A stretch of 64,000 nucleotides of DNA, taken from NCBI RefSeq assembly GCF_000671395.1, contig NZ_AQQY01000001.1, positions 434,001 through 498,000 of the forward strand, given 5' to 3'. Shown here one piece after another: positions 8,232 through 16,534 of this stretch (the stretch's first letter is position 1; every line of letters starts with the position of its first letter). The notes under the pieces are model-generated. The model saw only the letters and a list, made by a program, of their open reading frames with translations, was not told the origin of the DNA and searched no databases. This DNA is from Actibacterium atlanticum. GTDB lineage: Bacteria > Pseudomonadota > Alphaproteobacteria > Rhodobacterales > Rhodobacteraceae. Both the position numbers and the translations under genes were made by a program.

Positions 8232-9842
8232 ATGACTTCCGTAGTAACACGTAGCTTCTTGATCCGGTCTTTTCTGGCACTTGCTGCTTTTTTAATCGCT
8301 TCCTTTGTTTTTTCTGAACAGAGTTCGGCTCAGGTCACCGCGTTTAAACAGGCCATTGCGGAATCCGCATCGCGCGACAAAGCGCTGGCCGAGTTTTACA
8401 AGTCCCGCAACTATGAGCCGATCTGGATTTCAAAGAAGGATGGCCAACGGCGTAAGGCCTTTTTGACCGCTCTGAAGAAAGGCTCGAACCACGGGCTGCC
8501 GATGGAGCGCTATGATGCCAAAGCCCTTGAGACATTGTTCCGCAGCGCGAAGTCCCCGCGTGATCAGGGCCGGGTTGAGGTCGAGGCCAGCCGGATGTTC
8601 CTGCAATATGCGCAGGATTTGCAGTCTGGCATCCTGACCCCGAGCCGTGTTGAGGAAGGTATCAAACGCAGCGCGCCGCGCCGTGATCGTCTTGCGCAGC
8701 TTGTGGCGTTTTCCAAGTCCAGTCCGCGCGCATATTTCAAATCGCTGGCCCCCAAGACTCAGGAATACACCCGCCTGATGGCCGAGAAGCTGCGTCTGGA
8801 GCGTCTGCTGGGCAAAGGCGGTTGGGGGGCGACTGTAACTGCAAAGTCGCTGAAGCCGGGCACAAGCGGGCCGCAGGTGGTGGCGCTGCGCGACCGTCTG
8901 GTGCGTATGGGTTATATGAAACGGTCGGCCTCGCAGGGGTATGACGCCAACCTGCAGCGTGCGGTACAGATGTTCCAGCTGGATCATGGCCTTGCCGCTG
9001 ACGGTGTTGCCGGGGCAGGGACCATCGCCGAGATCAACGTGCAGGTCGAAAAGCGTCTGCAGTCCGTGATTGTCGCGATGGAGCGGGAGCGTTGGCTGGG
9101 CACTGACCGTGGCAAACGCCATGTGCTGGTCAACATCACCGACTTCCACGCGCGGATCGTCGAAAACGATAAGGTGGCGTTCAAGACGCGGTCTGTTGTT
9201 GGCAAGAACACCTCGGATCGCCGCACGCCAGAGTTTTCCGATACGATGGATCACATGGTGATCAACCCGACGTGGAACGTGCCGCGCTCGATCGCGACCA
9301 AAGAATACCTGCCGATGATGAAGAAGAACCCCAATGCAGCGGGCCATTTGCGTCTGGTCGATGGGCGGGGTCGTACCGTCAGCCGCGCCAATGTGGATTT
9401 CAGCCAGTATTCAGCAAAGAACTTCCCGTTTGATATGAAACAGCCGCCCAGCAACCGGAATGCCTTGGGTCTGGTGAAGTTCATGTTCCCCAACCAGTAC
9501 AACATCTATCTGCATGACACGCCGCAAAAGGCGCTGTTTGCCCGCGAGAGCCGCGCCTATAGCCATGGGTGTGTGCGTTTGAACGACCCGTTCGACTTTG
9601 CCTATGAGCTGCTGAGCAAGCAGGAATCCAACCCGGAAGGCTATTTCCAGTCGGTTCTGAAAACCGGCCGCGAAAAGCGGGTAGATCTGAAGCAACCGCT
9701 GCCGGTGCATATCATTTATCGCACCGCCTTTACCCAAGCTAAGGGCAAGACCCAGTTCAGACGTGACGTCTATGGCCGGGATGCCAAGATTTTTGCCGCG
9801 CTTGCAAAGGCCGGGGTAGCGTTGCGCGCGGTTCAGGGCTAA
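8232..9842 (+). CDS. L,D-transpeptidase (YcbB/LdtD type) with peptidoglycan-binding domain
   Basis: Periplasmic enzyme forming 3-3 crosslinks, or attaching proteins to peptidoglycan, through a catalytic cysteine. The 536-residue protein has an N-terminal signal/anchor (FLIRSFLALAAFLIASFVF), an LdtD scaffold domain, a PG_binding_1 domain (about residues 213-275, PGTSGPQVVALRDRL), and a YkuD domain ending with YSHGCVRLND, placing the catalytic Cys near residue 447. I took the ATG at 8232; a TTG at 8226 is also in frame. Divergent from the DUF882 gene, pointing to shared cell-wall function. Confidence 0.93.
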   Translation: MTSVVTRSFLIRSFLALAAFLIASFVFSEQSSAQVTAFKQAIAESASRDKALAEFYKSRNYEPIWISKKDGQRRKAFLTALKKGSNHGLPMERYDAKALETLFRSAKSPRDQGRVEVEASRMFLQYAQDLQSGILTPSRVEEGIKRSAPRRDRLAQLVAFSKSSPRAYFKSLAPKTQEYTRLMAEKLRLERLLGKGGWGATVTAKSLKPGTSGPQVVALRDRLVRMGYMKRSASQGYDANLQRAVQMFQLDHGLAADGVAGAGTIAEINVQVEKRLQSVIVAMERERWLGTDRGKRHVLVNITDFHARIVENDKVAFKTRSVVGKNTSDRRTPEFSDTMDHMVINPTWNVPRSIATKEYLPMMKKNPNAAGHLRLVDGRGRTVSRANVDFSQYSAKNFPFDMKQPPSNRNALGLVKFMFPNQYNIYLHDTPQKALFARESRAYSHGCVRLNDPFDFAYELLSKQESNPEGYFQSVLKTGREKRVDLKQPLPVHIIYRTAFTQAKGKTQFRRDVYGRDAKIFAALAKAGVALRAVQG

Positions 9843-9902
9843 AGCTTTTCTTCCAGGGATGTGGGTGCCATGGGCGCCTGCACCCAGACAGGAAGGAACA
9901 GC

Positions 9903-10991
9903 ATGGCCCATACCATAGAGCAGATCGCAACCGCCCTGGGCGCCAAAGCTGAGGGTCGGCTTGATCTGACCTTTTCCCGCATTTCGGAACCGGCAGATGC
10001 CGATAAGGATGCCTTGGCTCTGGCCATGGCGCCGAAGTATGCCGAGGACCTGCCCAAAGGTGGCGCGCGTGCCGCCGTTTTGTGGGAGGGGGCCGACTGG
10101 CAGGCGATGGGGCTTGAGGCCGCGATTTTCGCGCCGCGCCCCCGGTATGCGATGGCGGGGCTGACCAAGGTTCTGGACCCGGGCCCCGAGATCGCGGCGG
10201 GCATCCACCCCACAGCGGTAATTGATGACACTGCCCAGATCGGTGCAGGCGCGGCCATTGGCCCGTTTGTGGTGATCGGGCCGCGCGCCCGGATCGGCGA
10301 AAACGTTCGGCTGGCGGCGCATGTCAGCGTGGCGGAAGACGCGGTTTTGGGCGATGACTGTCTTTTGATGCAAGGCGTTGTGGTGGCTGCACGGGTGCGC
10401 ATTGGCGACCGTTTCATTGCCCATCCCGGCGCCTGTGTCGGGGCCGATGGCATGTCATTTGTGACACCGGAAAAATCGACCGTAGAACAGGTGCGCGAAA
10501 ATCTGGGACAGACCGTGGCAGTGGAACAAAGCTGGGTGCGGATCCACTCGCTTGGCTCGGTGCAGATCGGCAATGATGTGGAACTGGGGGCCAACTCGGC
10601 GATTGATAAGGGCACGATCCGCGATACGCAGGTGGGCGATGGCACCAAGATCGACAATCTGGTGCATCTGGCCCACAATGTTGTGGTGGGGCGTGACTGC
10701 CTGTTTGCCGCACAAGTTGGGATTGCCGGCTCGACCACATTGGGGGACCGTGTCGTGTTGGGCGGCAAGGTGGGTGTGTCGGACAATGTGAAGATCGGCA
10801 GTGATGTGGTCGCCGGGGGCGGCACGAATATCTTGTCGAACGTGCCTGCCGGGCGGGCGGTCATGGGCTATCCGGCCACCAAGATGGAGACCCACATCGA
10901 AATGTATAAAGGGTTGCGCCGTTTGCCGAGGCTGCTATCTCAAGTTGCGGACCTGCAGAAAGCTGTTTCCAAGTTGTCCGAGAAAGATTAA
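9903..10991 (+). CDS. lpxD: UDP-3-O-(3-hydroxyacyl)glucosamine N-acyltransferase
   Basis: Adds the N-linked hydroxyacyl chain in lipid A synthesis, using acyl-ACP as donor. The 362-residue protein has the N-terminal uridine-binding domain, a left-handed beta-helix of hexapeptide repeats, and the HLAHN motif (His255, His258) holding the predicted catalytic base. Ribosome site GGAAGGA precedes the ATG. It is the first gene of a trio with an acyl carrier protein and a ketoacyl synthase, away from the bamA-lpxA-lpxB cluster where lpxD usually sits. A 7-bp stem hairpin (TGGGTGC/GCACCCA, 9862-9886) lies in the leader. Confidence 0.93.
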   Translation: MAHTIEQIATALGAKAEGRLDLTFSRISEPADADKDALALAMAPKYAEDLPKGGARAAVLWEGADWQAMGLEAAIFAPRPRYAMAGLTKVLDPGPEIAAGIHPTAVIDDTAQIGAGAAIGPFVVIGPRARIGENVRLAAHVSVAEDAVLGDDCLLMQGVVVAARVRIGDRFIAHPGACVGADGMSFVTPEKSTVEQVRENLGQTVAVEQSWVRIHSLGSVQIGNDVELGANSAIDKGTIRDTQVGDGTKIDNLVHLAHNVVVGRDCLFAAQVGIAGSTTLGDRVVLGGKVGVSDNVKIGSDVVAGGGTNILSNVPAGRAVMGYPATKMETHIEMYKGLRRLPRLLSQVADLQKAVSKLSEKD

Positions 10992-11022
10992 GTGAGCGAT
11001 AAGCGCATTTCAGGGGAATACC

Positions 11023-11289
11023 ATGTCGCAGGATGTGAAAGAGACGGTTATTCAGATCATCGCTGAGCAAGCGGTTCTGGATGTTTCGGACGTAACAATG
11101 GCAAGCACATTGGACGATCTGGGGATCGACAGTCTTGGGCTGGTTGAATCCATTTTCGCCATCGAAGAGGCCTTTGATATTCAGGTGCCCTTTAATGCCA
11201 ATGAGCCTACCGAGTCGGATTTTGATATCTCGTCGATTGCAGCCATTGTGAAGGCTGTCGAAGGTCTGGTGGCTGATCAAAGCGCATGA
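11023..11289 (+). CDS. Acyl carrier protein (specialised, lipid A-linked)
   Basis: An 88-residue carrier protein with the phosphopantetheine attachment motif GIDSLGLVES; the modified serine is Ser37. It is too divergent from the housekeeping AcpP motif (DSLD/DSLDTVE) to be assumed the main carrier. Placement between lpxD and a condensing enzyme suggests it carries acyl chains for lipid A or another special lipid, comparable in idea to rhizobial AcpXL. That role is inference. Its stop overlaps the start of the next gene by 4 bases. Confidence 0.9.
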   Translation: MSQDVKETVIQIIAEQAVLDVSDVTMASTLDDLGIDSLGLVESIFAIEEAFDIQVPFNANEPTESDFDISSIAAIVKAVEGLVADQSA

Positions 11290-12494
11290 AACGGGTCGTC
11301 ATCACCGGGCAGGGGGCGATCAACGCCCTGGGCCACTCGGCCAGTGCCACGACGCGCGCCATGGCCGAAGGTGTTTGCGGGATTGGCCCGCTGGAAATTC
11401 GGGATGTCGAGCGACTGGCGATCAAGATTGCCGGTCAGATCAAAGGCTATGCTGCCGAGGATCATTTCAACCGTCAACAAATCGCCCTGTATGACCGGTT
11501 CACCCAGCTGGCGCTTTTGGCTGCACGCGAGGCGATTTCGCAATCCGGTCTGAATTTCACCGATGCTTTGGCGGAGCGCTCTGGCGTGATCCTTGGCACC
11601 TCGGGGGGCGGGTTGAACACGCAGGATGAAAATTACCGCGTGGTCTATGAGGAAGGGAAGAACCGGGTTCATCCTTTCACCGTGCCCAAGCTGATGAACA
11701 ACGCCGCGACCAGCCATGTCTCGATGGAGCACAATCTGATGGGGCCGTCGTTCACCGTGGCCACGGCCTGTGCGTCATCAAACCATGCGATGGGGCAGGC
11801 GTTCAATCTGGTGCGCGCGGGCGTGGCGCCGGTGATGATCACCGGCGGGACGGAATCGATGCTGTGTTTTGGCGGCGTGAAGGCCTGGGAAGGGCTGCGC
11901 GTGATGTCCAAGGACGCCTGTCGCCCGTTCAGCGGCAACCGCAACGGTATGGTGCAGGGCGAGGGCGCGGCGGTGTTCGTGTTTGAAGATTACGATCTGG
12001 CCAAGGCGCGCGGCGCGGATATTCTGGCCGAGGTGATCGGTTTTGCCATGTCGTCAGACGCGGCTGACATTGTGATGCCCAGCAAGCAGGGCGCGGCGCG
12101 GGCGATTGCCGGGGCGCTGACCGACGCGATGATCAGCGCCGATGAGGTGGGCTATATCAATGCCCATGGCACGGGCACCGCAGCCAATGACAAAACCGAA
12201 TGCGCCGCCGTGTCTGATGTGTTCGGCGCGCATGCCGATAATCTGATGATTTCGTCCACCAAGTCGATGCACGGCCATTTGATTGGGGGCACCGGTGCGG
12301 TTGAACTGTTAGCCTGTATCATGGCGCTGCGCGAGGGCGTGATTGCACCGACGATCAACTATCAGGAGCCGGATCCAGAGTGTTCTTTGGATATTGTGCC
12401 CAATGAGGCGCGCCAGGCGGATGTGGATGTGGTGCTGTCGAACGCTTTTGCCTTTGGCGGGCTGAATGCTGTGCTGGCACTGCGCAAGATTTAA
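11286..12494 (+). CDS. Beta-ketoacyl-ACP synthase II-like condensing enzyme
   Basis: Condenses acyl-ACP with malonyl-ACP during fatty-acid elongation. The 402-residue protein has the thiolase-fold catalytic set: Cys162 in VATACASSNH, His294 in INAHGTGTAANDKTE, and Lys326/His331 in TKSMHGHLIGGTGA. Translation is coupled to the carrier protein through an ATGA overlap. With lpxD first in the operon, it probably elongates or tailors the acyl chain loaded on the neighbouring carrier. It is FabF-like, but I do not call it fabF because the housekeeping copy is normally beside acpP. Confidence 0.9.
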   Translation: MKRVVITGQGAINALGHSASATTRAMAEGVCGIGPLEIRDVERLAIKIAGQIKGYAAEDHFNRQQIALYDRFTQLALLAAREAISQSGLNFTDALAERSGVILGTSGGGLNTQDENYRVVYEEGKNRVHPFTVPKLMNNAATSHVSMEHNLMGPSFTVATACASSNHAMGQAFNLVRAGVAPVMITGGTESMLCFGGVKAWEGLRVMSKDACRPFSGNRNGMVQGEGAAVFVFEDYDLAKARGADILAEVIGFAMSSDAADIVMPSKQGAARAIAGALTDAMISADEVGYINAHGTGTAANDKTECAAVSDVFGAHADNLMISSTKSMHGHLIGGTGAVELLACIMALREGVIAPTINYQEPDPECSLDIVPNEARQADVDVVLSNAFAFGGLNAVLALRKI

Positions 12495-12520
12495 GGCTTT
12501 ATTCTTGTTATTAAAATGAA

Positions 12521-12545
12521 AACGCCGCCCGGAAGGGGCGGCGTT
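12521..12545. terminator. Bidirectional intrinsic terminator
   Basis: AACGCCGCCC, 5-base loop, GGGCGGCGTT: a 10-bp perfect stem between convergent genes. On the minus strand it is followed by TTCATTTTAAT, on the plus strand by TGCTGTTTATT, so it can end both the ketoacyl synthase operon and the IalB-like gene. Confidence 0.85.
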
Positions 12546-12565
12546 TGCTGTTTATTCTGGTGCTT

Positions 12566-13204
12566 TTACTGCCCGGTCACGTCTTTGATCAGCGCGTCAA
12601 AACCGGCGGTGAACCCGCTCAGCGAAACATCCAGCGCGACTTCGGTGTCGGGGGCTTGCAGCGGCACAATGGTGATGGTTGCCTTGGCACCGCGCTTAAG
12701 CGCGTTGATGTCTTCGGGCGAAAAGCCAAGGCGCGACATGCAGCTGTTGGGGGTACAGAACGCAAACGGGTAGCGTTTCTGGCTGCCACTATCGATGGCG
12801 AAGCGCAGCTGCGGGCTGAGCAGGGTTTCCAGCGGGGTCACAACGGTTGCGCCCGCGGCCTGACCCTGTTCGGAGGCAATGAAAAACACATTGATTTCCG
12901 AAACCGGGTTGCCGGTTGTGTCTTTGATCAGCTGATACAGCTGGCAAGGTTCTTTTTGACCTTCGGGCGCGCGGACGCAGCGCATCTCCCAGTCGCCGTG
13001 CGTTTCACGGGCATAGGGTTGGCCGACTTCATTTTTGACCTCGGTTCCCATCGAAATGGTCGGGTCGCTGGCCAGCGGGTTTTCAGCGGCGGGGGTTTCT
13101 GCCGGGGTCGGAGCCTCGGTCGGGGTTGTTTCTTGTGCCAGTGCGGCGGGGGCGCTTAGGGCCACAACGGACGCGCAGATCAGGCTGTTCAGGAAAGCAC
13201 GCAT
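12566..13204 (-). CDS. Invasion-associated locus B (IalB) family protein
   Basis: A 212-residue secreted protein. After a signal peptide (MRAFLNSLICASVVALSAPA...) comes a Pro/Thr/Ala/Glu-rich linker (about residues 26-44), then the IalB domain with ETHGDWEMRCVR and PFAFCTPNSCMSRLGF; the conserved cysteines suit disulfides in the periplasm. IalB was named for Bartonella erythrocyte invasion, but the family is common in free-living alphaproteobacteria and its general function is unknown. Single gene, ended by the hairpin at 12521-12545. Confidence 0.88.
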   Translation of the reverse strand: MRAFLNSLICASVVALSAPAALAQETTPTEAPTPAETPAAENPLASDPTISMGTEVKNEVGQPYARETHGDWEMRCVRAPEGQKEPCQLYQLIKDTTGNPVSEINVFFIASEQGQAAGATVVTPLETLLSPQLRFAIDSGSQKRYPFAFCTPNSCMSRLGFSPEDINALKRGAKATITIVPLQAPDTEVALDVSLSGFTAGFDALIKDVTGQ

Positions 13205-13335
13205 AATGATCCTTTGTTTTCCATGAATTCTTGACGCATGGCCTTAGCACGCTGTGTCCGTTCTGTCAGGGCACAAATTGCTGTTTTGGCTTTGCAATAC
13301 AGGATGTTTGCGGGTTTTCGCTTGTCTGTGAACTG

Positions 13336-13411
13336 GGCAAGAAAAAAGGGCCGCCAAGCGACCCTTTTTCCCGTTTTTTCTCCCCGTCGGACTGGCCGAC
13401 TTAGTCATTGA
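13336..13411 (-). ncRNA. Predicted small RNA 2 (about 75 nt)
   Basis: On the minus strand a promoter-like TTGACG (13445-13440), 17-base spacer and TAGCGT (13422-13417) precede a short transcript containing hairpin GTCGG-loop-CCGAC (13386-13400), then an intrinsic terminator GGGTCGC-TTG-GCGGCCC (13348-13364) and six T. No open frame is present. The terminator pairs better on the minus strand (G-U wobble) than on the plus strand (C-A mismatch). Family unknown to me. Confidence 0.5.
13342..13369 (-). terminator. Intrinsic terminator of predicted small RNA 2
   Basis: Minus strand: A-rich tract, GGGTCGC, TTG loop, GCGGCCC, then TTTTTTC. 7 bp GC stem with one G-U wobble, extendable by A-T pairs. 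Confidence 0.75.
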
Positions 13412-13496
13412 GAGGCACGCTAAGGTCTTTGTATCCCCTCGTCAACAAAGAATTTTGTTAGAATCTTTCCACCTTACGTGGGGTCAATCTTTGCCC

Positions 13497-13526
13497 AAAA
13501 AAAGACCGCGCCAAAGGGGCGCGGCC
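13497..13526 (-). terminator. Intrinsic terminator of predicted small RNA 1
   Basis: Minus strand GGCCGCGCC, loop CCTTT, GGCGCGGTC (9 bp with one G-U), followed by TTTTTTT. Very strong terminator with no protein gene upstream on that strand. Confidence 0.85.
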
Positions 13527-13572
13527 AGTCTGACAGGGAGGAAGTCATGCCCCACAGTCGGGAGGACTGCTT
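13497..13572 (-). ncRNA. Predicted small RNA 1 with CCUCCC anti-Shine-Dalgarno loops
   Basis: On the minus strand: hairpin CAGTC-CTCCC-GACTG (13555-13569), hairpin TGAC-TTCCTCCCT-GTCA (13531-13547), and a strong terminator ending in seven T. Loops exposing CUCCC and CCUCCC recall the alphaproteobacterial 'cuckoo' RNAs (CcsR in Rhodobacter, alpha-r14/NfeR in rhizobia), whose loops pair with ribosome-binding sites. The 5' end is uncertain: a TATAAG at 13575-13570 would, if the -10 element, start transcription inside the first loop. No protein frame fits. Confidence 0.6.
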
Positions 13573-13657
13573 ATAGGACGGATCAACACTGGCGCGAATA
13601 GGTTAAGAATGTATTTTGGGTGCGCACAGGCAGAAGATGAAATCAGGGAGTGGCCCA

Positions 13658-15196
13658 GTGAGTGAGCATATTTTTATCGGTGGCGGTGGTGAAGGCTATG
13701 CTGATCCGCAGCATCTGAAACTGGGGTACGCCAACCGACACGGGCTGATCGCCGGCGCGACAGGCACCGGCAAGACGGTGACGTTGCAAATTCTGGCCGA
13801 AGGGTTTTCTGCCGCCGGGGTGCCGGTGTTTTTGTCGGACGTGAAGGGGGATTTATCGGGCCTTGCGGCAGCCGGGTCGGAACAGTTCAAGCTGCATGGC
13901 GCCTTTAGCGAGCGCGCCCAGACCATCGGGCTTGATCTGTCCTATGAGGCCTTCCCGACGACGTTTTGGGACTTGTTCGGCGAGCAAGGCCATCCGATCC
14001 GCACCACCGTGGCCGAGATGGGGCCGTTGTTGATTTCACGCCTGCTGGAGCTGACCGAGGCGCAAGAGGGCATTCTGAACATCGCCTTTCGCGTGGCCGA
14101 TGAGCAGGGGCTGGCGCTCTTGGATCTGAAAGACCTGCAATCCATGCTGGTCTGGGTTGGCGAAAATCGCGCCGATCTGAGCCTGCGCTATGGCAATGTG
14201 TCGACCGCGTCGATCGGGGCGATTCAGCGCCGCTTGCTGGTGTTGGAAAACCAAGGAGGGGCCAAGCTGTTTGGCGAACCCGCGCTTGAGCTGTTCGATA
14301 TGATGCAGCTGGGCGCTGACGGGCGCGGGCGGATCAACATTCTGGCGGCGGACAAGCTGATGGGATCGCCGCGTCTCTATGCGACTTTCCTGCTGTGGAT
14401 GCTGTCTGAACTGTTTGAAACCCTGCCCGAGGTCGGTGATCCGGACAAACCCAAGCTGGTGTTCTTCTTCGACGAGGCACATCTGTTGTTTGACGATGCG
14501 CCCAAGGCACTGGTCGACAAGGTAGAGCAGGTGGCACGGTTGATCCGCTCCAAGGGGGTCGGCGTGTATTTTTGCACCCAGAACCCGGCGGATGTACCCG
14601 AAGACATTCTGGGCCAGTTGGGCAACCGGGTGCAGCATGCGTTACGCGCTTTCACCGCCAAGGATCGCAAGCAGTTGAAGATGGCCGCCGAAACCTATCG
14701 CGATAACCCCCGGTTCAGCACCGAAGAGGCGATCCGCGAGGTTGGCGTGGGCGAGGCGGTGACCTCGATGTTGCAAAAGAAGGGCGTGCCGGGGATCGTG
14801 GAGCGCACGTTGATCCGCCCGCCCAGCTCGCAACTGGGGCCGCTTTCAGAGGCCGAGCGCGCACGGGTGATCGCGGCATCGCCTTTGGCAGGCAAGTATG
14901 AAACCACGCTGGACCGCCATTCGGCCCATGAAATCCTGACCAAACGCGCAGAAGACGCCGCCACCGCAGCCGAGCAGGCCGAGCGTGAAGAGGAAGAAGC
15001 CGAAGCGGCCTTGCGTGAATACAAGGCCGGGCGGCGTTATTCGGGAACCCGTGTCAGCCGTTCGACCTCGCGCCGTTCAAGCCGGGATGACACCATTGGT
15101 TCAGCCATTGGCAAAGCGGTGATCAAAGAGCTGAAAGGCACCACCGGGCGGCGCATTGTGCGTGGCATTCTGGGCGGATTGTTCAAGGGCAGATAA
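13658..15196 (+). CDS. DUF853 HerA-like ATPase
   Basis: A 512-residue P-loop ATPase of the HerA/FtsK superfamily (DUF853, 'helicase HerA-like'). Walker A is GATGTGKT (about residues 33-40), Walker B is [12 protein letters not shown], and a sensor-like region [20 protein letters not shown] follows. The C-terminus has an Ala/Glu-rich coiled coil and a basic Ser/Arg tail before [22 protein letters not shown] chose the GTG at 13658 ([11 protein letters not shown]) because GGGAG at 13645-13649 precedes it by 8 bases; ATG at 13637 is also in frame but has a weak site. Cellular role unproven. Confidence 0.85.
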   Translation: MSEHIFIGGGGEGYADPQHLKLGYANRHGLIAGATGTGKTVTLQILAEGFSAAGVPVFLSDVKGDLSGLAAAGSEQFKLHGAFSERAQTIGLDLSYEAFPTTFWDLFGEQGHPIRTTVAEMGPLLISRLLELTEAQEGILNIAFRVADEQGLALLDLKDLQSMLVWVGENRADLSLRYGNVSTASIGAIQRRLLVLENQGGAKLFGEPALELFDMMQLGADGRGRINILAADKLMGSPRLYATFLLWMLSELFETLPEVGDPDKPKLVFFFDEAHLLFDDAPKALVDKVEQVARLIRSKGVGVYFCTQNPADVPEDILGQLGNRVQHALRAFTAKDRKQLKMAAETYRDNPRFSTEEAIREVGVGEAVTSMLQKKGVPGIVERTLIRPPSSQLGPLSEAERARVIAASPLAGKYETTLDRHSAHEILTKRAEDAATAAEQAEREEEEAEAALREYKAGRRYSGTRVSRSTSRRSSRDDTIGSAIGKAVIKELKGTTGRRIVRGILGGLFKGR

Positions 15197-15203
15197 AAAT
15201 GTG

Positions 15204-15233
15204 ATCCGACTGGGCAGGGGGTGCGTATCCCCT
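15204..15233 (+). promoter_or_regulatory. Putative RpoE-type autoregulated promoter
   Basis: TGATCC (15204-15209), 18-base spacer, then TATCCC, located 84 bases before the rpoE start. TGATCC is the known -35 element of RpoE-dependent promoters in Rhodobacter sphaeroides, including the rpoE-chrR promoter itself. The -10 match is weaker. Confidence 0.6.
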
Positions 15234-15316
15234 TTATGATGACCCAGAGCGCACAAGTTATGGAAAGGGCCACCCGCATGCGGCGGGAGCCTGTCATTGT
15301 AAAAGGAGAAGCGGCT

Positions 15317-15880
15317 GTGTCAGGCGCTTCGGGGGCTGGGGCCCTGTCGGAACAGACGGTCTGGATGCTTGCGGTGCGCGATGCGCGCGACAAGCGGTCT
15401 TTTGGACTGTTGTTTGACCACTTTGCGCCGCGGCTGAAGGGCATGATCCTGAAGTCGGGGCTGGGCGATAATCAGGCCGAGGATCTGGTGCAAGAGGTCA
15501 TGTTGACCGTCTGGCGCAAGGCGGGCCAGTTTGACCCGGAACGCGCACAGGTTTCGGCCTGGATTTACCAGATCGCGCGCAACCGGCAGATCGACCTGCA
15601 CCGCAAAGAGAGCCGTCCCGTTCCTGAGGCGCTGAAACAGCCCGAGGAAGACTCACCAGACGCCGGACAGGCGCTGGCGATAGAACAAGAAACCGCCAAG
15701 CTGAAGGCGGCGCTGCAGCAGCTGCGCCCTGACCAGCGCGAAATGATTGAGAAAGCCTATCTGGGCGAGCTGTCGCACAGCGATATCAGCCGCCAGACCG
15801 GCGTGCCGCTGGGCACAATCAAGTCGCGTATCCGTCTGGGGCTGGAGCGCCTGCGCCACGAGCTAAAGGAAATACGTTGA
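15317..15880 (+). CDS. rpoE: RNA polymerase sigma factor RpoE (ECF, ChrR-controlled)
   Basis: Extracytoplasmic-function sigma factor of 187 residues. Region 2 holds SFGLLFDHFAPRLKGM, AEDLVQEVMLTVWRKAGQFD and AWIYQIARNRQIDLHRK; region 4 holds LRPDQREMIEKAYLGELSHSDIS and GVPLGTIKSRIRLGLERLRHEL. The chrR anti-sigma gene follows directly, so this is the singlet-oxygen-response type. AAGGAG followed 8 bases later by GTG at 15317 decides the start; upstream ATGs would add a long unmatched tail. A TGATCC element upstream suggests positive autoregulation. Confidence 0.93.
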   Translation: MSGASGAGALSEQTVWMLAVRDARDKRSFGLLFDHFAPRLKGMILKSGLGDNQAEDLVQEVMLTVWRKAGQFDPERAQVSAWIYQIARNRQIDLHRKESRPVPEALKQPEEDSPDAGQALAIEQETAKLKAALQQLRPDQREMIEKAYLGELSHSDISRQTGVPLGTIKSRIRLGLERLRHELKEIR

Positions 15881-15882
15881 TC

Positions 15883-16515
15883 ATGTCGAGTGTGACACAT
15901 CATATCCCGGACCACATTCTGACGGCCTATGCGGCTGGCAGTCTGTCGCATGTCTATTCCGTTGTGGTCGCCGCGCATATTTCGATGTGCGATGAATGCC
16001 GCGCGCGACTGGGGGCCCAAGAGGCGATGGGCGGTGTCGTGATGGAACAGCAAAGCGCCGACCTGTCGGCCGATCTGAAAGCCAGTGTTCTGGACATGCT
16101 GGATGATCCGGTGCCCGACACCCCCGTTTACGCCCGTCAGGGGGTTTTCCCCTCGCCTGTGATGGCCGAGCTGAAGGGCCAGAAACCCAAGTGGAAATCG
16201 CTGGGTTTGGGGGTGAAACAGTCAATCCTGCATTCGGGGCCGGAAGGTTCGGTGCGTTTGCTGTCGATCCCGCCCGGCCAAGCGGTGCCCGATCACAGCC
16301 ACGGCGGGTTGGAGCTGACGCTGGTGTTGCAAGGCAGTTTCAGCGACGAATCCGGCCGTTTTGGCGTGGGCGACGTCGAGGTCGCCGATGAGGATGTGGA
16401 TCACATCCCGATCGCGGGCGTCGAGGCAACCTGTATCTGTCTGGCTGCCACCGATGCACCCTTGCAGTTCAAGGGGCTGATGCCGCGCTTGTTGCAGCCG
16501 ATCTTCGATATCTGA
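15883..16515 (+). CDS. chrR: Zinc-dependent anti-sigma factor ChrR
   Basis: Holds RpoE inactive and releases it under singlet oxygen. The 210-residue protein has the two expected domains: an N-terminal anti-sigma domain with zinc motif H-x3-C-x2-C (His32, Cys36, Cys39 in AHISMCDECR) and a C-terminal cupin with DHSHGGLELTLVLQG and DVDHIP supplying further metal ligands. Starts 2 bases after the rpoE stop, so translation is likely coupled. Converges on the CNNM/CBS gene with only 19 bases between stops. Confidence 0.94.
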   Translation: MSSVTHHIPDHILTAYAAGSLSHVYSVVVAAHISMCDECRARLGAQEAMGGVVMEQQSADLSADLKASVLDMLDDPVPDTPVYARQGVFPSPVMAELKGQKPKWKSLGLGVKQSILHSGPEGSVRLLSIPPGQAVPDHSHGGLELTLVLQGSFSDESGRFGVGDVEVADEDVDHIPIAGVEATCICLAATDAPLQFKGLMPRLLQPIFDI

Positions 16516-16534
16516 ACCGGGTTCCGAACGCCGT

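Larger units (their letters stand above)
13205..13657. other. Gene-poor gap with two predicted small RNAs
   Basis: 453 bases between divergent protein genes. It contains two minus-strand intrinsic terminators with no protein gene in front of either, described separately as predicted small RNAs. Bases 13205-13335 should carry the promoter of the IalB-like gene; no clear element is seen there. Confidence 0.6.

Noticed and set aside
13570-13575. TATAAG as -10 element for small RNA 1
   Set aside because: It would start transcription inside the first hairpin loop and no good -35 lies 16-18 bases upstream, so I left the 5' end open.
13544-13579. Nine-codon plus-strand frame (MPHSREDCL) behind AGGGAGGAA
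   Set aside because: The GGAGG signals are the complement of the CCUCCC loops of the predicted minus-strand small RNA, which has the clear terminator; a leader peptide is less likely.
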